Shown piece after piece: positions 56,731 to 64,000 of a stretch of 64,000 nucleotides of DNA. Within the stretch, counting starts at the first letter, position 1. Every line of letters starts with the position of its first letter. The notes beneath the pieces are model-generated. The model saw nothing but the letters and a program-made list of their open reading frames with translations. It had not been told where the DNA came from and made no database searches. Source of the DNA: Sciurus carolinensis (Eukaryota; Chordata; Mammalia; Rodentia; Sciuridae); assembly GCF_902686445.1 (NCBI RefSeq), contig NC_062220.1:95294143-95358142 (forward strand). The letters run 5' to 3'. The translations under genes and the position numbers were made by a program.

Positions 56731-56807
56731 GACTGGGGAGTAGCTCAGTGGTAAGTGCTTGCACAGCATGCAAGAAGCCCTGGCTTCCATCCCCTACATT
56801 GAAAAAT
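56731..56807 (+). mobile_element. ID SINE
   Basis: 'gactggggagtagctcagtg' then 'gtaagtgcttgcacagcatg' and 'gaagccctggcttccatccc' with an A-rich end. Partial target duplication ('aatcatgtctttt' left, 'aatcacgttttct' right). It is inserted at the edge of the antisense L2. Confidence 0.82.
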
Positions 56808-57069
56808 AATCACGTTTTCTGGGGCTAAAGAAGTTTTCAAAAGTTTTACATTGAATTAATGCATTTTGCAGTCATATTTTCCTTTTTGACCTTGGTATTA
56901 ACAGAAACACACACACAATGTGCTGTTTGTTTAGGTATCTTGTGTGCATTGGTTTAGATATCATTGTGTGTATGTGTTTCCAAACCCACAGTAAGATAGT
57001 TTTCAAGGACAGAAGTGGCCAATAGGTCCAAGTGCTACGAAGAAGGTAAATAAGATGGAGATTTGTATC

Positions 57070-57430
57070 TGCCCATCAGAAATCATCCTCAACTTTGTCA
57101 AAGTCAGTGGTTTTTGTGGCTGAAGAGGGTTTCAAGGACCTATAATATATTTTGATGCATTTTAAAGCCGTTTTTCTCTTCCTCTGCTTAGTTGTATTTT
57201 TATTGAGGGCATAAGTCAGATTGCAGCAGATTGATAAGGGAAAAGGAGAGGAGGTGAGTAGTGTCAGCCATTTGAGGAAGCCTGGTTTGGAGAGGACCAG
57301 GGGTAAACAGAAGGTTGAGAAAGTTATTTGTTCTTTAAAATATGAGAGATTCAATGCATTTGTATGCTGGTGAGAAGACAGCATGGAGAAGAAGAGACTG
57401 ATGATGTAAGGATTAGAAGTGATAGAGCAG
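57070..57430 (-). mobile_element. Probable further L2 sequence, antisense
   Basis: 'agtcagattgcagcagattg' and 'aagggaaaaggagaggaggt' with 'catttgaggaagcctggttt' continue L2 reverse-complement composition in the same orientation as 55082-56725. The 102-codon minus frame (57076-57384) would then be L2 debris. Confidence 0.45.
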
Positions 57431-57654
57431 AGTCTCAGAGCAGCCAGAAGGGATAGAATTCAGAGTACCACAGAACCCACCTTAGATGTCTCTAGGGACA
57501 CCACCTTTGTCCAGGAGAGGGGTTGTGAGTGCAGATACAGGAGAAAGGTCCATGGTTACGCAGTGAGTTAAGGCAGAGCTGGATAGAAACCAAGCCTCCC
57601 CACATCAAATCTGTCAATTCTTCATTTTGTTTCCCTCCCAAAAGTGGTCCCAAT

Positions 57655-57910
57655 ACTTTTACATATATTAGTATGTGCCATACATAACCTCTAATTTTGC
57701 AATTCAGAAAGGCAAATAGTGACCATTCCATATGGTTCTGCCTCATATTGATGTATTTAACTCTCACAACAACTATATTAAGATTCACATTTTCCAAATG
57801 AAGAGACTGAGGGACAGGATGGGTTAATTACCCAGCAAGGAAATAATGGAGCTGGGGTTTGAGCTCTATTCTTTGGGTTCAGAGTCAATGGCCTTGCCTG
57901 TAAACTGTAT
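57655..57910 (-). mobile_element. MIR SINE, antisense
   Basis: 'tattgatgtatttaactctc', 'aagattcacattttccaaat', 'gaagagactgagggacagga' and 'ggagctggggtttgagctct' match the MIR reverse complement. The 101-codon minus frame crosses this and is not a gene. Confidence 0.7.
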
Positions 57911-58630
57911 TGCAATTTATTTAACAAATTAAATGATTACAGAACAAGGGTACATGAAAGAGACTTTGATACTATGGATAACATACAAGACTAAGTCCAA
58001 AAATCAATGAATATGTGTATGGGTAACACTTCTGGAACCCACAGGATATGCAACAATCATTAGGTTGAACCATCTGAAATTGCTGCACTTGTCAGAAAAA
58101 AAGTCAAATATTCGCAATGTCATTTGGTACCATCCAATCCTTTATTCCTTCTAAGAATTTCCAAATATCTCCCTAGGATCCTCTTCCATGGGAATGGAGG
58201 GAGACAAGGACTGAGGTTGCATCTGTAACAGCTTCAGGTCTCCTTTATCAATCAAGTAGGTCCTATAGTGTTTTATAGCTCAAAAATTTAATGAATACAA
58301 AATTCTGGTAAGCTGCATCCAGTAAACATGGATATCTTGTACTCACAGTCTTAATTTTCTGGTACATGCCCAAGTGAATTCTTATCTATCTGAAAAAATT
58401 CAAAAACAACTCTCCATTGCTTCCTGACCAGCCTCTGCTTAGCTGAGGCTTGGGAGCACATCCCAGCTCACCAAGTGCCCTGACCACAACAAAACAAGTG
58501 AAGCTGCTTTTTCTGACAATCGAGGGCACTAGCATGTCTGCTTCATACATACTTTTTATCATGATAAGTGCATCTTAATAGGAATGGCATCTTTCTGTGA
58601 TGCATAGCTCTTACCCTTTTCTATTTCTGC
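57911..58630. other. Unique sequence, no gene seen
   Basis: AT-rich, without long frames or a named repeat. The pyrimidine tract at 58611-58633 belongs to the acceptor discussed in the next entry. Confidence 0.4.
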
Positions 58631-58636
58631 TTTAAG

Positions 58637-58805
58637 AACACAGAACGGCCAGGGAGCTTTCGGACAGAATTCCATGCTCTGTGATTCACAAAATGGAAAT
58701 CTGGCGTTCTATGCCAATGACATTTACTTCCATGGCAGCTCAAGCGGCAAAAAGCCATATGCCATACACTTCAAATTCAGCCAAGCCACGCAAATGGATG
58801 TGTGA
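58637..58805 (+). other. Candidate terminal exon: acceptor plus a 55-codon open frame
   Basis: 'cttacccttttctatttctg' then 'ctttaag' forms a splice-acceptor-like site ending at 58636. From there (one base completing a split codon) the frame reads 'TQNGQGAFGQNSMLCDSQNG', then 'NLAFYANDIYFHGSSSGKK' and 'PYAIHFKFSQATQMDV', and stops at TGA 58803-58805. Third-codon positions look more GC-rich than the surrounding DNA and the text is free of low complexity. I cannot match it to a known protein, and about 55 open codons occur by chance often enough that this stays tentative. A conserved non-coding element would look similar. Confidence 0.2.
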
Positions 58806-59685
58806 AAGAGAAATCAGGAAAACAGGACCCGAGCCGTCCTAGAGAGTTGATTACCTCCAGCAAACACACAGCACTTGTGGCAACTTGGGGGAATGCAAAT
58901 TTTTTTCTAATTTAAGAGAACTTTGTGAGGTCAAGGTAAAATGCTAATGCATGATGAATTCATGTTTGTGATTTAATATGCCTACTATGCAGGCACACGT
59001 TTCTTGGATCTGCTTGGGTAGGAAGCAGTCACCTAAATGGGATGGACAGTCAGAAGCTGCGGTTGTCCTTTGCACTGGAAGGTCTCTCAACAGCCATCCT
59101 GGGAAAAGATAAGTGACATTGTAGATATTATTTTCCCCACTGGCCAGGAAACAAGTCAAGTGGGGAAACAGAGTGTTCCCTGAATTGCCAGGGCATGGGC
59201 TAAGCATGCCTAAGAGTGACATAATAAACAAGTTAAGGTGAAAAATGAAAGAGGGATTTTCTTCTTATTATTTTTTTAACCAGGGGCTGGCAAAAAAGCT
59301 CACTGGAGAAGAGAAATTCAGGTTGATTTTTTTTTCCCCAACAATTCGATCTCTTCAAGATTTTCCATTCACCTTATATAAAGTTATATAGATGGGAAAA
59401 TACCAGTGTCATTTTTATTAAGAAACAAATGGGAGAATCATTTTATAACTTCCTCAAGTATTGACATCTGAAAATGCAATTTTGAGGGGTGGTTCTAGAA
59501 GTGTTTCTCAGTATGACCTATCAGAATTTGGGGCAAGAAAATTCTTTATTCCACTGAACTACAAAATATTTATTAACTATGGTTCCTGGGAGTTGAGTAA
59601 CAATGACTATCCCATGTTAAAACTGTAAATTGATGCAGCTCATTTGCCAGTTGAGCCATTTTAATTAATGAGTGAATTAGACATA
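58806..59685. other. Unique sequence, no gene seen
   Basis: A 95-codon minus frame (58944-59231) has no domain. A single p53-like decamer ('aagcatgcct' near 59202) lacks a good partner. No repeat named. Confidence 0.35.
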
Positions 59686-59689
59686 TTTA

Positions 59690-60270
59690 GCCATTCATTC
59701 ATTCAACATTCAACCCAAAGTAACTGAGCAGATACTAGTTAAAAAGCATCAGGAAGATAGTGAACCATAAAAGTTCTTGCTTCCAATGATATACTGACTT
59801 AATTTGGAAAGGTAGATTTATAAATAAATAACTACTATAGAGCTGGAAGATATTTTTCAAAAGAAATTTTGAATTCCATGCTGTGGAGGCAGAGGTGCAA
59901 AAATTCATACTGAATGAAAGGGAGATGGTAACCATCTCACTAAGGTGGTGCTTGTGCAAAATCCTAAAGGATAAGGAGAATTTCAACAGGCAGATGGGGG
60001 AAGACATTCCTGGCAGAGGAAATGAGGATGAGCTAATTCCTGTGATATGAAAGTGTTAAAGCACACACCAGAAATGATGGGCATTCAGGATGTGCCGGTA
60101 TTGCCCAGGCAGGTGCAGGGTAAAGATGTGTGATGAGCAGAAAAAGTACCGTGGCTAATTAAGGAGACATCAGAACACCTTGCTAAGGCCGTGAAACTTT
60201 CTAAGCCAGGCAATGTACAGAGAGGGAATGAAGGGAAAATCAAGAGTGATATGGTCAGATCTATGTTGGG
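59690..60270 (-). mobile_element. L2 LINE 3' part, antisense
   Basis: The 3' tip 'ccattcattcattcaacatt' is followed by 'gcagatactagttaaaaagc', 'aatcctaaaggataaggaga', 'agacattcctggcagaggaa' and 'gagtgatatggtcagatcta' in L2 reverse-complement order. The 90-codon minus frame is debris. Confidence 0.72.
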
Positions 60271-60324
60271 GGGAATTTTGAAAATGAGATATCAAAGCTG
60301 GGAGATGAGTAGTGCAACAGCTGA

Positions 60325-60745
60325 TGTCTTAGTTTTTCCACAATGATGCTGGGTGGATGACAGTTCCTACGGTTAAGAGGAAGTTTTTCTCATACCCACA
60401 GGCCTGTAGGTCAGCTGAGATGGCTGTTTCAAGCTGTAATTCTAGGGGATAACTGGGGAAACTGTGCTCCCTGTGTCTTGTCATGGAACCTACACTGAGC
60501 ACCATGGTTATCCAGGGTATGTCATTCTCAAGATGAAGGCAGAAGTACAAGAGCCCAATCCCACTCGGCAAGTAATAGCCAAGCCTCTGTTCACTTCACA
60601 ACCATGTACGCCTCCCCAGCTCAAGCATGTTGTTGACCAAGTCAAAAGGTTGGGAAAAAATGCTTCACACTCTATGAGTGCTGGCAAGGAAGTAGAGGTA
60701 TACTACCACATAGAGCCGTGAGAAACTGTGACCAGTCAGTCACAC
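60325..60745. mobile_element. Old interspersed repeat, family not fixed
   Basis: 'cccacaggcctgtaggtcag' with 'ctgagatggctgtttcaagc', 'tcaagatgaaggcagaagta', 'gcctctgttcacttcacaac' and 'tagaggtatactaccacata' is an ordered set of phrases I associate with a widespread mammalian repeat. I cannot name it with confidence. The 85- and 80-codon frames lie inside it. Confidence 0.45.
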
Positions 60746-60889
60746 CATGTTTGGGGTGAGAGGAGAGGAAAACATGAATCAAGGCAATGATGAGAAGGCA
60801 AAGGACCAGGTAGTGATTGTAGTGACTTTGTTCAGTGATTGGTTTTGCAAAGAGATAATTACTTCTTAATTTTCCAAATAGAAATGTAT

Positions 60890-60985
60890 CAGGCTACCAG
60901 CTTCCTGTCTTGTGACCTCCATATTCCCATGCCTACCACAGTGCTCACCATGCTGTAGACCCAAATAAACATTTGTAGAAAGACT
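60890..60985 (+). mobile_element. L2 LINE 3' tip
   Basis: 'ttcccatgcctaccacagtg', 'ctcaccatgctgtagaccca' then 'aataaacatttgtagaaaga' fits the L2 terminal UTR. Confidence 0.5.
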
Positions 60986-61270
60986 GGATAGCACTGAAAA
61001 TGTAGATCGAATCTTGACCGCTAACCAAGATATTGACACTGGTGTGGCCGTGCTGACAGTATGGTGGTTGCGGGAGAGTAACTTTGCATGTCTTTTGAAT
61101 CACAGGCACATTACTAGATTCTAAAATATAGAATATGCAAGGCTTTGCTCTCAGGAAACTTATCACTGTGGTAAGTTCTAGGATATGCACATTCATAGGA
61201 ACAGAGCTAGAGGGGCACCTCCGGGGCATTTGAGTCAGTTGATGATAGTTGTAGGCTTGAGAACTTCTTA

Positions 61271-61286
61271 AAAGAAGGTGTTGCCC
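61271..61286. repeat. 16-bp target site duplication, left copy
   Basis: 'aaagaaggtgttgccc', repeated exactly at 61422-61437 around the ID element. Confidence 0.93.
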
Positions 61287-61421
61287 TGAGGTTGGGGTTG
61301 TGGCTCAGTGGTAAGTGCTTGCCTAGCATGTGTGAGGCACTGGGTTCAATTCTCAGCACCACATGTAAATAAGTGAAAAAAAAAATAAATAAAGGTCAAC
61401 CACTAAAAAAGTATATTTAAA
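61287..61421 (+). mobile_element. ID SINE with perfect target duplication
   Basis: 'ggttggggttgtggctcagt' (A-box region) leads to 'gcctagcatgtgtgaggcac' and 'tgggttcaattctcagcacc' (B-box region), then a composite tail ('aaaaaataaataaagg' and A runs). The 16-bp repeats at 61271-61286 and 61422-61437 are identical, so the insertion is young. It shares its core with the copy at 34979. Confidence 0.95.
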
Positions 61422-61437
61422 AAAAGAAGGTGTTGCC
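61422..61437. repeat. 16-bp target site duplication, right copy
   Basis: 'aaagaaggtgttgccc', matching 61271-61286. Confidence 0.93.
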
Positions 61438-61509
61438 CCAACAGGGAAATGGTATCTGCCTACTTGATTTCTGCCACACAGAAGCACTGAGCACCAACTA
61501 TTACAACTT

Positions 61510-61716
61510 TTTTTCTTTGAATAAGGGATTGATTCTAGGGGTCTTTAAACACTGAGCCCCATCCCCAACTCTTTTTGATATTTTATTTAGAGACAGGGTC
61601 TTGCTGAGTTGCTTAGGGCCTTGCTAAATTGCTAAGGCTGATTTTGAACACATGATCCTCCTGCCTCAGCCTCCTGAGCTGCTGGGATTACAGTCATGTG
61701 CCACCACACCCAGCTT
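61510..61716 (-). mobile_element. B1-ID composite SINE, antisense
   Basis: T-rich left edge, then 'ttgattctaggggtctttaa' and 'cactgagccccatccccaac' (ID part), 'gacagggtcttgctgagttg' and 'ctgcctcagcctcctgagct' followed by 'gctgggattacagtcatgtg' (B1 part). A possible short duplication 'tattac' flanks it. Confidence 0.9.
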
Positions 61717-63680
61717 ATTACTTATAATATTACCAGAACAGCGGGAAAACACAGAGAAACAACAAAAGAAAGAGAAGTACAGGGGCACCAGCAATCTGGA
61801 AACCTAATATCTCAAATTCAAGTTTCAATATTCATTTTTCTCCCCATAATAATTGCCACAAAAGGGTTGGAGAAAATGCTGGCAAATTTAACCTTCCTTT
61901 AATGCCATCTTCTTGCCTTTCAACCTTTGTCCATGCTTCTGACCTGTTTGACTCAGTGGCTTAACTCTGTGCCTGGCAATGGAGCAGGTAAGCTAGTGTG
62001 GGTGTTGAACAAGGCACTAATGTTTCAGGTCCTATTTGGCAAAGAGAAAGTGGATAATCTTTACCCATAATTCATTGTTTTTCAGAAACGAAAGCATGAT
62101 TTTGAAAAAATCTGCACAGACACTTAAGCATGGCAAATTAGCACTTTAATATTTAATGCACATTTAAATAATTAAATGTATATTTAAACTCCTGACCTTC
62201 CAGATCTGACATTTTTGCAGAGGATATTAGGAAACCTCATGTGGGATTTCTTCACTTCTCTTGTATTGGAGTTGTTGCAATGACTCCTGGTCCTACTCTT
62301 TCATTCTGATTTCTCATCTCATCTTATTCTGGGACCCTCTTTGCCCTCAATCCTCCACCCATCTCATCTGGTACCCTTAGCTGGCAAGAGGAAGCACCCA
62401 TAAAACAGCACCTATATGCTCTTTCTGTTCTACTGTAGGAGACAGATCTGTTTCTAGTGGTGTGTTCTCAATCTCCCATCTAACATAACTTACTCTGCAA
62501 TAACAAGATAAATAATTGCTTTAAAATCAAAGAGGACTTACATTTTATCAGAGATCCCCACCTAAAATACCCTTTTTAGCTAAGCAACTCATTCCTATCC
62601 ACCCTTTAATTTAAAAATACTCAATCTCATTATGCCTTACTTAAAACGTAGGTGATTCCCTTTTAATTGGACATACACTGATAAAATGGTTTCTGTGCCA
62701 TTATCAAATCCCTCACATAATCCACAATGGAATCTGAAATTCAGGTCATAGGAACCTGTTAACAACTTGTACAGAGTCCCAAAGTGTAGTTAATAAAAGG
62801 GAAAGAAGTTTCAGAAGTCAGGGAATACAGAGCTATGTAAAGCAGTTCACTTGGAGAACAGTCATTAATCTCATGTTCAGGGATGGTCTGAAATTGAACC
62901 AAGGGACTGGCATATGACCTTGCTACCCAGCAAAAGAGCCTATCAATGATTTCCTTCTCATAATTGGCAAGTCTCAATTTTGCTCATGTTACACATTCAA
63001 AGAAAGATAAACCAGTTATAGAAAGGCTTACGTCATGAGAACTCCACCAGACCTTGATCACAAAGCAACACTCCCCAAGCATTCTAACTATTGTCAGTCT
63101 TGGCCAAAATTGTGCATGAAACTCACTCATGGTAAACATGATTTTTGTAAATGCTGTAGTTACAGACAATGATCAGAAAGCAAAATCTTTTAGCAATGAT
63201 TTAGCCAACTAAAATTCATTTAACCATTTAACCATTTTTATGGCAAGTACATGAATAGGGTCAAGAAAACCTAACCCTTCCTGGATAACTCTGGGTCTTT
63301 GCATGTTTTTCTTTGTGAATGCTGCGATAGTGTAGGGGGAGGAGTGATGCAAAGCACCTGGGAATGGACCTCTTTAGGGTCATCTCTATGTGCCTCGTAA
63401 ATGTGGTGTAGACTGTGAACAGCTGGGACCACCATAATGGGTGCTCCATTAAGTTTGCTGCTAAATCCAAGGGAGAAGCTCATCCACCTTTCCTAAAATG
63501 CCTGCATTAGCACTGCCACAATGATCCTTTTCCCATTACAGAGGCAATTAGAATCTATGTCACCTGGTCTTCTCCCAGCTCCATATTACCATTGATTGGT
63601 GCTGGCTCCAGGCCCAAACTGAGCCAAGCAGTATGTATGCCTGGCATATGAAGGTTCAGAGCCATTGTAGCTGTGGGTAA
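61717..63680. other. Unique sequence, no gene seen
   Basis: Frames of 60-72 codons on both strands (for example 62759-62977 and 62984-63169 minus, and two overlapping ones at 63261-63483) lack domains. No named repeat over about 2 kb. Confidence 0.38.
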
Positions 63681-63684
63681 TGTC

Positions 63685-63795
63685 CCTGTTTCTATGTCAC
63701 AGATGAGGAATCTGAAGCTGACAGGGCTGAGCCCTTGCACAAGGTCATCCAGCTAGAAGCGAGGACCTGGTTCTTTAATCACTACAGTGTCCAGC
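63685..63795 (-). mobile_element. MIR SINE fragment, antisense
   Basis: 'tgtcacagatgaggaatctg', 'aagctgacagggctgagccc' and 'gcacaaggtcatccagctag' match the MIR core reverse complement. The nearby 61-codon minus frame overlaps it. Confidence 0.7.
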
Positions 63796-63800
63796 CCTGG

Positions 63801-64000
63801 GTCACCTATAGGGTGTTTGTGGGTGGGCTTGAGATGTGTGACCCTCAACATAAATAAACAAGAGGATTCTCTCACTTAAGAGTTGATTTTCACAGTGGTC
63901 AAAATTGTTCAGTGACCAGCCTAACTTCAATGGATCTCAGTAAAAAGGTATGAGAAAATATGTATTTATAGACAGTTGAACAATCTATCTTGGGAACTGA
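63801..64000. other. Unique sequence at the right end
   Basis: No repeat or frame recognised. Confidence 0.4.

Noticed and set aside
59190..59215. p53 response element
   Set aside because: Only one decamer (AAGCATGCCT) fits; the neighbouring half-site fails at the pyrimidine positions.
1..64000. CRISPR arrays, operons, phage or bacterial insertion sequences
   Set aside because: No regularly spaced repeats, ribosome-binding sites or dense coding; composition and repeats are mammalian.

Overview
The window is nuclear DNA of a mammal, almost certainly a squirrel-family rodent (Sciuridae: ground squirrel, marmot, tree squirrel or close kin). The best evidence is its young SINEs. These are short tRNA-derived ID elements (e.g. 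34979-35110, 61287-61421) and composite elements in which a B1 (7SL-derived) head is fused to an ID tail (721-932, 4196-4421, 29010-29219, 29536-29720, 61510-61716), an arrangement I know from sciurid genomes. LINE-1 3' ends with an 'attctactgtcatgta'-type tail and rodent-like MaLR LTRs agree. Below these lies the usual old mammalian layer of MIR, L2, MER5A and other DNA-transposon fossils.

I find no protein-coding gene that I can name, no RNA gene and no CRISPR or other prokaryotic feature. No open frame exceeds about 144 codons, many overlap an equally long frame on the other strand, and none gives a recognisable domain. The window reads as a gene-poor intergenic region or the inside of one or more very large introns.

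Layout. 1-10.6 kb: MIR and L2 fossils, a MaLR LTR, two B1-ID SINEs, a Tc1/mariner-like fossil inside an L2, and an unusual unique block at 7.26-7.62 kb. 10.6-13.8 kb: a solo LTR with intact 5-bp target duplication, then a layered nest (L2 hit by MER5A and by an old LTR that was itself hit by a younger LTR). 14-19 kb: unique sequence rich in homeodomain-type TAAT sites, a Tigger-like element and MER5A. 19.2-21.3 kb: a long decayed L2/CR1-type LINE. 22-28 kb: L2 scraps, a G-quadruplex-capable run and a good CTCF-like site. 28-35 kb: old L1 with a SINE inserted between 11-bp duplications, MaLR LTRs and L1 3' ends. 35-47 kb: mostly unique, with a MaLR LTR, a clean 5'-truncated L1 insertion (17-bp perfect duplication) and a possible regulatory block at 45.1-46.2 kb. 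47-57.5 kb: MIR, MER5A and a long antisense L2. 57.5-64 kb: unique sequence with two SINE insertions and L2/MIR fossils.

Nothing here supports a novel multi-gene system. The items most worth a second look are two splice-acceptor-plus-open-frame segments (36835-36988 and 58637-58805), the candidate regulatory blocks (7.26-7.62, 14.10-14.36 and 45.1-46.2 kb), the CTCF-like site at 27636 and the nested and target-duplicated insertions. All family names come from sequence recall, not a database search, and the ends of old repeats are approximate.
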